Assembly: GCA_016235045.1 (NCBI GenBank)
Contig: JACRME010000008.1
Location: 62,001-126,000, forward strand
DNA: 64,000 nucleotides
Direction: 5' to 3'
Source of the DNA: Nitrosomonadales bacterium
Lineage (GTDB): Bacteria > Pseudomonadota > Gammaproteobacteria > Burkholderiales > Gallionellaceae
The position numbers and the translations under genes were made by a program. The notes under the pieces are model-generated. The model made no database searches and was not told the DNA's origin. It saw nothing but the letters and a program-made list of their open reading frames with translations. Positions 8,022 through 16,609 of the stretch are shown here, piece by piece (positions within the stretch are counted from its first letter, which is position 1; every line of letters starts with the position of its first letter).

Positions 8022-9059
8022 GTGAAGAATTTTCAATTGACTCTGGTGCCAATGGGCATCGCATTGCTGGTGGCTGGTTGCGGCGGCGGCGGATCGACGA
8101 GCAGCAATACCGGCGGCGGAATACCTACAGCCGCGGTGCAGATCACTTCGTCCAATGCGACGACGGTTGCCAAGGGGGCGATGACTCCGTCACAGTCCAC
8201 AGCGCAAACGGGCAGCGGAATGGCCGGAGTTGTTGGCGTTGTGGTTCAACCTGTGACCCGCTCCCGCAGCATTCGTGAAATTGCTCTTGCCGAATTTGCA
8301 CGGGCACGCAGCATGAAATTCCCCCCTGCTACAGTCGTAGGGGCAACTCAAATGAGTGTCTCCAATTGCGCCACCTCCGGCACGATGACTCTCACGTTAA
8401 ATGATGCCAACAATAGCCAGACTTTTGATGTCGGCGATTCTTACACCATAGCTTTCTCTAACTGCGTAGGAAATGGCTATACGGACAACGGCAGCATGAC
8501 GTTCAGTATCAGCTCGTTGAGCGGAGGCACGGGCGTTGCGGGCAGCACAGGCACACCGCAGGCTCCGTTTGTGACGGCGTTCACGCTGACGTTTAACAAT
8601 TACAGTTCCACATATCTGTCATCCACAGAATCGATCAATGGTGACATCAGCTTTAGCACCTCCGACGACGGCACCAACACCACTGCCACCATGTACGGAA
8701 CATCCCTGACTGTGTCGAGTACGGCGGTAGGCACTTCCAGCATGACAAATTACTCGATCAGCTACACCGGAGCCAACACCCCGACCACTTCCACTCCATA
8801 TAGCTTCTCGGTTCAAATGACCGTAGCCGACTCCACCATGGGCGGATCAGTCACCATTTCAACTCCGACTGCATTCACGGGGGTGGGCATCAGCAACCCC
8901 ACAGCAGGACAGATGGTCATCACCGGCGCGAACAACAGTACGTTGACCCTTACGGCCAATTCCGACGGTCTGACTTTAACCATGGTTGTAGACGAGGATG
9001 GCGCCGCCGGCCCGATCGCTCCCGTCGCTCTGCCTGACACCACTTGGACAGCCATTTAA
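8022..9059 (+). CDS. Hypothetical Ser/Thr/Gly-rich lipoprotein
   Basis: A 345-residue predicted lipoprotein of unknown function. The N-terminus MKNFQLTLVPMGIALLVAGC carries a lipobox (LVAG|C), followed by a Gly/Ser-rich linker. The remainder is very rich in Thr, Ser, Asn and Gly, with beta-strand-like alternation and two Cys (SNCATSG and FSNCVG) that could form a disulphide. The GTG at 8022 is chosen because GGAGG lies 8 bases upstream; a TTG at 7992 is in frame but unsupported. The gene overlaps the next one by 16 bases if that gene starts at 9044. No family is recognised. Confidence 0.65.
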   Translation: MKNFQLTLVPMGIALLVAGCGGGGSTSSNTGGGIPTAAVQITSSNATTVAKGAMTPSQSTAQTGSGMAGVVGVVVQPVTRSRSIREIALAEFARARSMKFPPATVVGATQMSVSNCATSGTMTLTLNDANNSQTFDVGDSYTIAFSNCVGNGYTDNGSMTFSISSLSGGTGVAGSTGTPQAPFVTAFTLTFNNYSSTYLSSTESINGDISFSTSDDGTNTTATMYGTSLTVSSTAVGTSSMTNYSISYTGANTPTTSTPYSFSVQMTVADSTMGGSVTISTPTAFTGVGISNPTAGQMVITGANNSTLTLTANSDGLTLTMVVDEDGAAGPIAPVALPDTTWTAI

Positions 9060-9886
9060 TCTTCAATCCCTCCAACAAGAGCGCCAGTTGTATTGGCGCT
9101 CTTTTTTTCGTGGGACTGCTCGCCACTCCGGCCATGGGCAAAGGCACGTCGTCAGAGCCTGCCGCCCTCAAAGCCGGGATCGGCGTCTCCGCCATGCAGT
9201 TCAAATACGAAGAATTCAACGATGCGGGCGGCACGCTGGATAAGGAACAGGGAGGCATTCCCGGGTTATCCCTGAAGCTGGGCCTGCGCCGCGCCTCTTG
9301 GGAGTTGGAAGGCATCGCCAGCTATCACCGCGGACAGGTGCCTTACACGGGCCAGACCAATTTGGGCGTCCCCTACAACACCCGCACCGACGAGACGATC
9401 AACGATGTATCGATCCGCCTGGGGCATTGGTTCGGGGAAGGCCTTCCATTCATGCCGTTTGCCGGGATCGGTTACCGCCGCTGGGACAGGAACATCCTGC
9501 CGAACACGCTGGGGGGATTATTCGAGTCGTATCGTTGGGATTACCTCTGGGCCGGTTCGAAATTCCGGGTCTTGCAACGGAACTCGACGCAGATGATGCT
9601 GGACATCGGTCTGCTAAAACCGCTGCACCCTGAAATGCACGTCGATTTGAGAAGCGTTTACAACGTGGAACCGGTCGTGGAGCCGGTAAGCAAAACCGGC
9701 CTGCGCGTAATGTTGACGACAGACTTTTCAATTTCCGAAGGAACCGCGCTCACATTGGAGCCTTATTTCGAGTATTGGGAGCTGGGACGCAGCCCCACCG
9801 TCTTCGCGGGCAGTGTCAGCGTTTACGAACCCGCAAGCAAAACGCACAATTTCGGACTCAATCTGCGCTTTGCCTGGACGCGGTAG
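9044..9886 (+). CDS. Predicted outer-membrane beta-barrel protein
   Basis: About 280 residues. The N-terminus has a good export signal (CIGALFFVGLLATPAMG), and the rest shows alternating aromatic strands (WELEGIASYHRGQV, WDYLWAGSKFRVL), ending FGLNLRFAWTR. It resembles small OmpW/OmpA-type barrels but no family is firm. The start is uncertain: TTG at 9044 is the only standard start that includes the signal peptide, it overlaps the upstream stop, and it lacks a clear ribosome site. The codons for the signal peptide overlap a terminator hairpin at 9077-9108, so expression may depend on read-through. Confidence 0.6.
   Translation: MDSHLIFNPSNKSASCIGALFFVGLLATPAMGKGTSSEPAALKAGIGVSAMQFKYEEFNDAGGTLDKEQGGIPGLSLKLGLRRASWELEGIASYHRGQVPYTGQTNLGVPYNTRTDETINDVSIRLGHWFGEGLPFMPFAGIGYRRWDRNILPNTLGGLFESYRWDYLWAGSKFRVLQRNSTQMMLDIGLLKPLHPEMHVDLRSVYNVEPVVEPVSKTGLRVMLTTDFSISEGTALTLEPYFEYWELGRSPTVFAGSVSVYEPASKTHNFGLNLRFAWTR
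9077..9108 (+). terminator. Strong rho-independent terminator inside the signal-peptide codons of the barrel protein
   Basis: Perfect 10-base arms AAGAGCGCCA and TGGCGCTCTT surround a 7-base loop and run into a stretch of T. It lies 18 bases after the lipoprotein stop, where a terminator is expected, yet it is also in the barrel reading frame. Confidence 0.85.
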
Positions 9887-9915
9887 GCCCGATCCGGAAT
9901 TGCCGTTCCGTGCGC

Positions 9916-9921
9916 TATAAT
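9916..9921 (+). promoter_or_regulatory. Possible -10 (TATAAT) for the GspE-like gene
   Basis: A perfect TATAAT lies in the 163-base gap before the ATPase gene. No good -35 is seen at 16-18 bases, so this is tentative. Confidence 0.35.
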
Positions 9922-10049
9922 CCGCGCGCAATATGCACGGTTGCCATCGAACCGGGCAAGTGTTCAGCCGGTAGATCAAGGATGCGGTAGCGGCGACCGA
10001 TGCTATCTCGACCTCTTCAAACAATTAACGCGGTGCTTTCGCGGTACCG

Positions 10050-11849
10050 ATGCGGAAACGGAACATGGCTGCCCAAGAAGCTCCGGAACATAAACTGAAA
10101 CTGGCCGAAGTGCTGACCATGCTGCTCGCCGACGGTATGGTCGACAAAGACGTTGCCGACACGCTCGCCGCCGAGCACCGCCTCCGCCGGCACGATGCGC
10201 ATCCGCTGGTCATCGTCGCTGAAAAAAGCTGGAAATCCAAGGCCGCGCCCTACCGCATCCTGACGCTGGATGTGCTGACGGAGTGGCTGGCGAAACGGGT
10301 CGGGATCGAATATTTCCACATCGACCCGTTGAAGATCGATTTCTCCAACCTGGTCGATCTCATGTCGATCGACTATGCCAACCGCTTCGCCATCATGCCG
10401 ATCCGCATCGAGGGCAACGAACTGGTGGTTGCCACGGCCGAACCGTTCCTGCGCGATTGGGAAAACACGCTCAAGCACACTTCGCGCAAGAGCATCCGCC
10501 GCGTGGTTTCTTCGCCCACCGACATCAACCGTTACCTGGTCGAGTTCTATAATCTGGCGCGCTCGGTCAAGAGCGCAACCAAGGCGAAGATGGATTCCGG
10601 CAACATCGCCTCGTTCGAACAACTGGTCGAAATGGGCAAGACCGACAAGCAGTTCGACGCCAACGACCAGCACATCGTGCATATCGTCGATTGGCTGTGG
10701 CAATACGCCTTTGACCAGCGCGCGTCGGATATCCACATCGAGCCGCGCCGCGAACTGGGCATCGTGCGTTTCCGCATCGACGGCGTGTTGCATCAGGTGC
10801 ATCAACTGCCGATGTCGGTGGTGACCGCGATGACCAGCCGCATCAAGCTGCTCGGCCGCATGGATCTCATGGAAAAGCGCCGCCCGCAGGATGGCCGTAT
10901 CAAGACGCGCACCGAAGCCGGACAGGAGATCGAGCTGCGCCTCTCCACCCTGCCCACTGCTTTCGGCGAAAAGCTGGTGATGCGCATTTTCGACCCGGAA
11001 GTGCTGGTGCGCGATTTTTCCGAACTGGGCTTTTCCGAAGACGACCGCGCGCGCTGGGAAATGATGACCTCCAAGCCCAACGGCATCATTCTCGTCACCG
11101 GCCCCACCGGCTCAGGCAAGACCACCACGCTGTATTCCACGCTGAAGAGCCTGGCGACGCCGGAAGTGAACGTCTGCACGCTGGAAGACCCCATCGAAAT
11201 GGTGGAGCCCGCATTCAACCAGATGCAGATACAAACCGGGCTCGACCTGACTTTTGCCGAAGGTGTGCGCGCTCTGATGCGGCAGGACCCGGACATCATC
11301 ATGGTGGGCGAAATACGCGATCTGGAAACCGCAGAAATGGCGATCCAGGCCGCCCTCACCGGCCACCTGGTGCTCTCGACGCTGCACACCAACGACGCGC
11401 CTTCCGCCATCACCCGCCTGCTCGACCTGGGTGTGCCGTACTACATGATCAACGCCACGCTGCTCGGCATCATGGCACAGCGTCTGGTGCGTACGTTGTG
11501 CCCGCACTGCAAGAAACCCTACCCCATTCAGGAAGAAGACATCGAGCTGTGGAACGGACTGGTCGCGCCCTGGAAAGCGACGCGCCCGACGCAATTGCAG
11601 CGCCCGCAAGGCTGCCTGGAATGCCGCATGACCGGCTACTCGGGGCGGATCGGCATCTACGAAATTCTTCTCATGTCGCCGGAATTGCGCAAGATCATCA
11701 GTGCCGAAACCAACATCGCGGCCCTGCGCGAACAAGCCAACCGCGAAGGCATGAAGCCGCTACGCATCTCAGGTGCGCTGAAGGTGGCATCAGGGCAGAC
11801 TACGCTGGATGAGGTGTTGAAAACCTCGCCGCCCGCCGAACAAAATTAG
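10050..11849 (+). CDS. GspE/PulE/PilB-type secretion ATPase, orphan
   Basis: A 599-residue hexameric-type ATPase. An N-terminal GspE domain (about 15-165) is followed by the catalytic core. Walker A is GPTGSGKTT at about 351-359. The Asp box is LEDPIE, Walker B is QDPDIIMVGEIRD, the His box is LSTLHTNDA, and a CxxC...CxxC zinc finger lies at CPHCKK/CLECRM. Such ATPases drive type II secretion or type IV pilus assembly at the inner membrane. No pilin, GspF or PilC gene lies nearby, so its system is undetermined. ATG at 10050 or at 10065 (MAAQEA) could be the start; neither has a strong ribosome site. Confidence 0.9.
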   Translation: MRKRNMAAQEAPEHKLKLAEVLTMLLADGMVDKDVADTLAAEHRLRRHDAHPLVIVAEKSWKSKAAPYRILTLDVLTEWLAKRVGIEYFHIDPLKIDFSNLVDLMSIDYANRFAIMPIRIEGNELVVATAEPFLRDWENTLKHTSRKSIRRVVSSPTDINRYLVEFYNLARSVKSATKAKMDSGNIASFEQLVEMGKTDKQFDANDQHIVHIVDWLWQYAFDQRASDIHIEPRRELGIVRFRIDGVLHQVHQLPMSVVTAMTSRIKLLGRMDLMEKRRPQDGRIKTRTEAGQEIELRLSTLPTAFGEKLVMRIFDPEVLVRDFSELGFSEDDRARWEMMTSKPNGIILVTGPTGSGKTTTLYSTLKSLATPEVNVCTLEDPIEMVEPAFNQMQIQTGLDLTFAEGVRALMRQDPDIIMVGEIRDLETAEMAIQAALTGHLVLSTLHTNDAPSAITRLLDLGVPYYMINATLLGIMAQRLVRTLCPHCKKPYPIQEEDIELWNGLVAPWKATRPTQLQRPQGCLECRMTGYSGRIGIYEILLMSPELRKIISAETNIAALREQANREGMKPLRISGALKVASGQTTLDEVLKTSPPAEQN

Positions 11850-11957
11850 GGAATACGCCAACCAAATCCTCCGTTCGTGCTGCCCCAAAGCGCGGCCAGA
11901 GCGCCGGCTGATTCAAGATTTCCCGAACCATTTCTTTTTCGTTTCACAGGACTCGAT

Positions 11958-12860
11958 ATGACTCTGACCGAACTCAACCAGCGCTTTGCCATCGGCAATC
12001 ACGTGCAATTCAAGGAGATCGCCGCAGGCATGATCATCGCCGAGGTCGCCAACCAGCACGCCCTTGCCAACATCGTTCTGCAAGGCGCGCACATCGCCAC
12101 CTTCCAGCCGCGCGGCGAAGAACCGGTGATCTGGCTGTCGCCCTACGCCAAGTTCGCGCCGGGCAAGTCCATTCGCGGCGGCGTGCCGGTGTGCTGGCCC
12201 TGGTTCGGCGCGCACAAAAGCGACAGCAAACTGCCCGGCCACGGCTACGCACGTACCGTGCCGTGGGATGTGCTGGAAACCAATGCACTGCCGGATGGCA
12301 CGACTTTCCTGCGCTTCGGCCTGATCGAGAGCGACAGCACCCGCGCGCAATGGCCGCACCCCTCTTCCGTGCAACTGGCCGTCACCGTGGGCAAGTCGCT
12401 GCGCGTGGAACTGGTCACCACCAATACGGGCAAGGAACCGTTCGAACTCAGCGAAGCCCTGCACACCTACTTCCAGATCAGCGACGTGGCGAAAATGACC
12501 ATCCGCGGCCTGGAAAACTGTGCCTATCTGGACAAGGTGCAGGATTTCGCGCGCTGCACGCAGAAGGACGGCATCGTCATCGACAGCGAAGTGGATCGCG
12601 TATACGTCGATACCGCAGCGGATTGCGTGATCGAGGACAAAGGCCTGAAACGCGCCATCCGCATCTCCAAACAGGGCAGTTTATCCACCGTGGTGTGGAA
12701 CCCGTGGACGGAAAAAGCCGACAAGATGGGCGACTTCGGCCAGGACGGCCATCGCGGCATGGTGTGCGTGGAAAGCGGCAATGCCATGGAAAACGTTGCC
12801 ATGCTCGCCCCGGGCGAGACGCACAAGCTGGTGGCGGTGTACAGCGTGGAGAAGTTGTAA
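11958..12860 (+). CDS. D-hexose-6-phosphate mutarotase (YeaD-like)
   Basis: A 300-residue galactose-mutarotase-fold protein. Recognisable segments are GGVPVCWPWFGAH, PGHGYAR (with the conserved His), LHTYFQISD, and VVWNPWTEKADKMGDFG near the end. These match the YeaD/YMR099c group that interconverts alpha- and beta-glucose-6-phosphate. The ATG is chosen because AGGA lies 8 bases upstream; the frame extends upstream to 11877 but that part does not look like the family. It probably has its own transcript ended by the terminator at 12894. Confidence 0.87.
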   Translation: MTLTELNQRFAIGNHVQFKEIAAGMIIAEVANQHALANIVLQGAHIATFQPRGEEPVIWLSPYAKFAPGKSIRGGVPVCWPWFGAHKSDSKLPGHGYARTVPWDVLETNALPDGTTFLRFGLIESDSTRAQWPHPSSVQLAVTVGKSLRVELVTTNTGKEPFELSEALHTYFQISDVAKMTIRGLENCAYLDKVQDFARCTQKDGIVIDSEVDRVYVDTAADCVIEDKGLKRAIRISKQGSLSTVVWNPWTEKADKMGDFGQDGHRGMVCVESGNAMENVAMLAPGETHKLVAVYSVEKL

Positions 12861-12893
12861 CCGGGAGCCGACGAGACGTCGGCGCTCCCAAAC

Positions 12894-12923
12894 AAAAGAG
12901 CCGCTTCGCAGCGGCTCTTTTTT
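12894..12923. terminator. Bidirectional terminator between mutarotase and efp
   Basis: AAAGAGCCGCT and AGCGGCTCTTT flank a 4-base loop, with A-rich and T-rich tails on either side. It can serve both convergent genes. A second hairpin (GGGAGC...GCTCCC) lies at about 12863-12889. Confidence 0.85.
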
Positions 12924-12943
12924 ATTGCATCGGCAAACCGGAC

Positions 12944-13510
12944 TCAGTTCGCGCGTTTCTTGTACTCGTTGGTGCGGGTGTCGATTTCGATCTTGTCGCC
13001 GATTTCGATGAACGCCGCCACCGGCAACTCGAAACCGGAACCCTTCAGGCGCGCAGGCTTCATCACCTTGCCGGAAGTGTCGCCGCGCACGGCGGGCTCG
13101 GTGTACTCGATCTCGCGCACGATGGTGTTGGGCAACTCGACCGAAATCGCCTTGCCGTCGTAGAACACCACTTCGCAGATGTCTTCCATGCCGTCGGCCA
13201 GATAGTTCACCACGTCGCCGACGTTTTCCTTCTCGACTTCGTACTGGTTGTATTCAGTGTCCATGAACACATACATCGGGTCGGCGAAGTAAGTGTAGGT
13301 GCATTCCTTCTTGTCGAGGATGATCTGGTCGAACTTGTCGTCGGCCGCGTACACCGTCTCTTTGGCCGTTTCGGTCAACAGGTTCTTCATCTTCATCTTG
13401 ACCACGGAACCGTTACGGCCGGAGCGGCTGTATTCGGCCTTCAGGATGACCATGGGATCGCCGCCAACATTGATCACGTTTCCGGCGCGGAGTTCTTGTG
13501 CTGTTTTCAT
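12944..13510 (-). CDS. efp: Elongation factor P, arginine type
   Basis: A 188-residue, three-domain EF-P that relieves ribosome stalling at polyproline. The modification loop reads SRSGRNGS, putting Arg at residue 32 instead of the lysine used by the EpmA pathway. Arg32 is the rhamnosylation site in Pseudomonas and Neisseria EF-P. The rhamnosyltransferase gene earP lies 33 bases upstream on the same strand, which fits. Length and the C-terminal [16 protein letters not shown] motif are standard. Confidence 0.97.
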   Translation of the reverse strand: MKTAQELRAGNVINVGGDPMVILKAEYSRSGRNGSVVKMKMKNLLTETAKETVYAADDKFDQIILDKKECTYTYFADPMYVFMDTEYNQYEVEKENVGDVVNYLADGMEDICEVVFYDGKAISVELPNTIVREIEYTEPAVRGDTSGKVMKPARLKGSGFELPVAAFIEIGDKIEIDTRTNEYKKRAN

Positions 13511-13543
13511 GTTTGCTGCCCTTCAAAATTCAAGGCGCGGATT

Positions 13544-14716
13544 TTATTCAGTTTGGCGGTAAAAATCCAGCAAATTCAACGCAAGGTTATTGGATTCCAG
13601 CCGACGCGCCCATTCTGCACCATGCCGGGTCAACACCCCGCGCTGTGCAGCAAAGTGAGCCCATGCTCCGGCAATGTCCGGCCCGCCGTTCCAGGCCAGC
13701 CACAAATCCCGCACCGTTTGTGCGGTTTCTGGCGGCAAACCCGCCGTATAGCGCATCCGCAACGCCTCCAGCTTCGCCAGATGCACCCCGTCGTGCTGCG
13801 GATATATCTGCCAGATGAAGGGCTTGGCCGCCCATTGCGCCCGCACGCAGGAATCCTCGCCGCGCACGAAATTGACGTCGCAGGCCCACAACAGTTCGTC
13901 GTAGCGCTCCTGCTCGACAAAAGGGAGCACCTGTACGCGCAGATTGCCGCGCTGCCAGACATCGCCAGCTATCCCGGCCTGCAGCCCAAAATACCCCGCC
14001 ACCTGCGGCAGCGAGCGCCCTTCCGGCAGCAGGCAGGTCACCAACTGGCCGCCCTGCTCCCAGCCGCGCAGCAAGCCTTCCATCGCCTCGTTTTCGTAGC
14101 TGAACAAGGACACGCGCACCTCGCCCGCCACACGCTCCGGAACACCCAAGTTGCGCCAGAACTCCCTCTCCCCGCGGGGGAGGGCTGGGGTGGGGGAGGT
14201 TTTCGCCGAGCCATCGCCCTGGAACGCATCGCGCCGCGCCAACAAATCGCGTTCCAGCAGCAAACCACCGGTCTTTTTGGTAAAGCCGGGGAAGAAGAAA
14301 TACTTGGTCAGCGGCAAGCTCGGATGCGGCGAAGGCAGCTTGTGGCAGCCCTCAACCCAATCTTCGGCAGAAAGATATTCGAGGTTCAGCCAAACCGGCT
14401 TGGGTTCCCGCACCGCCATCGCCCCGACGTAAGACTGCGGCAAGCGGCAGGCAAACGCCTCGATCACCAGAGTTGAAGGTTCGACAACCGGGAAATCGGC
14501 ATTCCAGCGTCGTACTTCCACTCCCCGGCACCGCTGCTCAGCCAGCCCCGCATCCAGCTCCGGGCACAACTTGCCGAAGCTGCGCAGATCGTCCACCCAC
14601 AACCGCACTGCCAAGCCATGTTCGTTCGCCAACTGCCGCGCCAGACGCCAGCACACGCCGATGTCGCCGTAGTTGTCGACGACGTTGCAAAAGATGTCGC
14701 ACGACTCACTCCGCAT
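13544..14716 (-). CDS. earP: EF-P arginine rhamnosyltransferase EarP
   Basis: A 390-residue GT-B glycosyltransferase of the former DUF2331 family. The N-terminal CDIFCNVVDNYGDIGVCWRLA and the C-terminal FVRGEDSCVRAQWAAKPFIWQIYPQ are signatures; the Asp and Glu there correspond to the catalytic and TDP-rhamnose-binding regions. It transfers rhamnose from TDP-rhamnose to Arg32 of EF-P. The start at 14716 overlaps the end of the ABC permease gene by 11 bases. Around residues 172-185 the protein contains KTSPTPALPRGERE, encoded by a GC-rich palindromic repeat, which looks like an in-frame insertion. Confidence 0.93.
   Translation of the reverse strand: MRSESCDIFCNVVDNYGDIGVCWRLARQLANEHGLAVRLWVDDLRSFGKLCPELDAGLAEQRCRGVEVRRWNADFPVVEPSTLVIEAFACRLPQSYVGAMAVREPKPVWLNLEYLSAEDWVEGCHKLPSPHPSLPLTKYFFFPGFTKKTGGLLLERDLLARRDAFQGDGSAKTSPTPALPRGEREFWRNLGVPERVAGEVRVSLFSYENEAMEGLLRGWEQGGQLVTCLLPEGRSLPQVAGYFGLQAGIAGDVWQRGNLRVQVLPFVEQERYDELLWACDVNFVRGEDSCVRAQWAAKPFIWQIYPQHDGVHLAKLEALRMRYTAGLPPETAQTVRDLWLAWNGGPDIAGAWAHFAAQRGVLTRHGAEWARRLESNNLALNLLDFYRQTE
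14162..14199. repeat. GC-rich palindromic repeat inside earP (in frame)
   Basis: The stretch CTCCCTCTCCCCGCGGGG is followed by GAGGGCTGGGGTGGGGGAGG. It shares the CCCCAGCCC/CTCCCC and GCGGGG blocks with the right arm of the folC repeat (52429-52469). On the gene strand it encodes TSPTPALPRGE without breaking the frame. Confidence 0.7.
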
Positions 14717-15905
14717 GCAGCGCCTCCACCGGGTCGAGTCGCGCCGCGCGCATGGCCGGGACCACGCCCGCCGCAAGACCGATCGTGATCGCCGTCAGTT
14801 CCGCCAGCACCGCATACAACCAGGGCGTATGCACGGGTAACGCCGGAAATAACAGATGCAGCCCCTGCGCGATGCCAACTCCCAGCAGCAGGCCCATCAG
14901 CCCGCCCAGTGCCGAGAGGAACATCGCCTCGCTCAGGAACAAGGTCAGCACCTGTTTTTCGCGCGCCCCCAACGCGCGCAGCAGGCCGATCTCGGCAGTG
15001 CGTTCGGTGACGGCCATGGTCATGATGGTGAGGATGCCGACCGCACCCACCAGCAACGAGATGCCGCCCAGCGCGCCGACCGCGAAGGTAAGGATGTTCA
15101 GCACCGAACTCAGGACTTCCAGCGCCTGCTCCTGCGAGATGATGGTGAAATCCTCGCGCCCGTGGCGTTCGGTCATGCGCCGCTTGATGAGGCGGATGAC
15201 CGTGTCGGCGGGGACATCGGCACGGTAGCTGACGTTGACCTCCATCAGGCCGGGACGGTTGAGCAGTTCCATCGCGCGTGCCGCCGGAATGAACACGGCG
15301 TCGTCCATATCCATGCCGAGTATCTGTCCTTTCGATTCCATTACACCGATCACGCGATAGCGCTGTCCGCCGATGCGCAGGTAGCTGCCGAGCGGGTTAC
15401 GGCCGTCGAACAGTTCCTGCTGGATCCTGGAACCGATCACCGCTTGCGCGCGCGCCTGATCGTCGTCCGCATCGGTCCAGAAACCTCCGCTCTGAACTTT
15501 CATGGTGAACGCCTTGCTGAAATCGCGTCCCTCGCCCAGCACCATGGTGCGCCGCGTGCGTCCCTCGAAGCGCACTTCGGCATTGCCCACCAGACTGGGG
15601 ATGACGTATTCCACGTAGGAAAGGCGGCGCAGCGCGTCGGCATCTTCCAGCGTCACCGGTCGCACCGAGCCGAAGATGCCGACGTTGCCGCCCTGGGTCT
15701 GCGTCTTGCCCGGCTGCACGCTGATGATATTGGTGCCGAACTGCGAGAATTCGGCCAGCATGAACTGGTGCAGGCCCTCGCCGATGGAAGTGAGCAGAAT
15801 CACTGCGGCGATGCCGATGGCGATGCCCAGCCCGGTGAGGAAGCTGCGCATCCGGTAGGTGAGGAAGCTGGAAGAGGTGAGCGAGATCAGGTCGCGGATG
15901 TACAT
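14706..15905 (-). CDS. MacB/FtsX-type ABC transporter permease (second copy)
   Basis: A 399-residue permease. An N-terminal helix (FLTGLGIAIGIAAVILLTSIGEGL) leads to a large periplasmic domain (about 45-270). Three C-terminal helices (NILTFAVGALGGISLLVGAVG, LFLSEAMFLSALGGLMGLLLG, LAELTAITIGLAAGVVPA) and the typical ending PAMRAARLDPVEAL follow. This is the mechanotransmission type seen in MacB, with the ATPase on a separate protein. It is homologous to the permease at 16668-17876 and is separated from it by a toxin-antitoxin pair. The 3' end overlaps the earP start. Confidence 0.88.
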   Translation of the reverse strand: MYIRDLISLTSSSFLTYRMRSFLTGLGIAIGIAAVILLTSIGEGLHQFMLAEFSQFGTNIISVQPGKTQTQGGNVGIFGSVRPVTLEDADALRRLSYVEYVIPSLVGNAEVRFEGRTRRTMVLGEGRDFSKAFTMKVQSGGFWTDADDDQARAQAVIGSRIQQELFDGRNPLGSYLRIGGQRYRVIGVMESKGQILGMDMDDAVFIPAARAMELLNRPGLMEVNVSYRADVPADTVIRLIKRRMTERHGREDFTIISQEQALEVLSSVLNILTFAVGALGGISLLVGAVGILTIMTMAVTERTAEIGLLRALGAREKQVLTLFLSEAMFLSALGGLMGLLLGVGIAQGLHLLFPALPVHTPWLYAVLAELTAITIGLAAGVVPAMRAARLDPVEALHAE

Positions 15906-15938
15906 GAAGACTTCACTCCGGCAAGAGCGCCATTGTCG

Positions 15939-16322
15939 TCAGGCCGCGCGTCGATCAGGCAATTTCATGTCCACCACGATCTCGTCGTAGGGTGCATAGA
16001 CCAACCCGTTCTCGTCCTTCTCGACCGCCATCCACTCGATCAGGCGTTCGCAATCGTTGTGCACGTTCTTGTAGTCGCGTTTGAGTTGCCTTGCGAGTTC
16101 GGCAACAGTCATTGCCCCGCCTTCGCGCAGGGCGCCGATCAGTTCCCAGCGCTTGGGGGTAAAGACGGCAAACAGTTCGCCGACGTCGTCGAAGCCGACG
16201 CCGAAATATGGCTGTGCGGGTTTGCCTTTCCCGGCTGCCTTCATCGCAGTTGCTGCGCGGGCAAGGCTGGCGGACATCGGTTCGCCCACCGTCAGGTGCA
16301 GTACAGCGTTTCCAGTTTTCAT
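15939..16322 (-). CDS. TumA-like HTH antitoxin (HVO_A0114-type DNA-binding protein)
   Basis: A 127-residue protein with a winged helix-turn-helix: LFAVFTPKRWELIGAL, then MTVAELARQLKRDYKNVHNDCERLIEW, here read as two consecutive motifs. It ends in a conserved YAPYDEIVVDMKL strand. This family is usually found beside TumE-type toxins. Its ATG overlaps the toxin stop by 4 bases, so the two are co-translated. Function as antitoxin and autorepressor is inferred from the pairing and from the palindrome upstream of the toxin. Confidence 0.8.
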   Translation of the reverse strand: MKTGNAVLHLTVGEPMSASLARAATAMKAAGKGKPAQPYFGVGFDDVGELFAVFTPKRWELIGALREGGAMTVAELARQLKRDYKNVHNDCERLIEWMAVEKDENGLVYAPYDEIVVDMKLPDRRAA

Positions 16323-16603
16323 TTTGTCGCCTCCATTACGTCTTGCCAGAAATCCTCGAGTAATCGGGTTTCGTCCACGAACAGGTAAGGCAGTTCGGTT
16401 TTGCCCAGATGCCGATGATCGCCCTTGCCGCGCTCGTTGTCATAACCGACCAGTCGCTTACCGTCGCGCACAAACACCAGCCGGTATTTAAAGGGATGCT
16501 GGGACGGAGGAACCGGCTCCGGCACCCGCCAAACCACCAGTTCGACGACGCCCCCGGCATAGGTACGTTTCTCGCGATAGAGCAAATCAGCGTTTGCGCT
16601 CAT
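16319..16603 (-). CDS. TumE-family toxin (DUF6516-like)
   Basis: A 94-residue protein whose core VELVVWRVPEPVPPS, YKYRL-like strand and GYDNERGKGDHRH match the small TumE/DUF6516 toxin family as I recall it. The conserved GKGDHRH is the likely active or structural site. The biochemical target is not known to me. The toxin gene precedes the antitoxin gene, the reverse of the classic order. No Shine-Dalgarno sequence precedes the ATG; the promoter at 16610-16639 would start transcription at or next to it, implying a leaderless message. The module splits an export operon. Confidence 0.78.
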   Translation of the reverse strand: MSANADLLYREKRTYAGGVVELVVWRVPEPVPPSQHPFKYRLVFVRDGKRLVGYDNERGKGDHRHLGKTELPYLFVDETRLLEDFWQDVMEATK

Positions 16604-16609
16604 GGGAAG

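Noticed and set aside
12191-14476. A 761-codon open frame on the plus strand across mutarotase, efp and earP
   Set aside because: It lies opposite or out of frame with well-recognised genes, has no family motifs, and is explained by high GC content suppressing stop codons.
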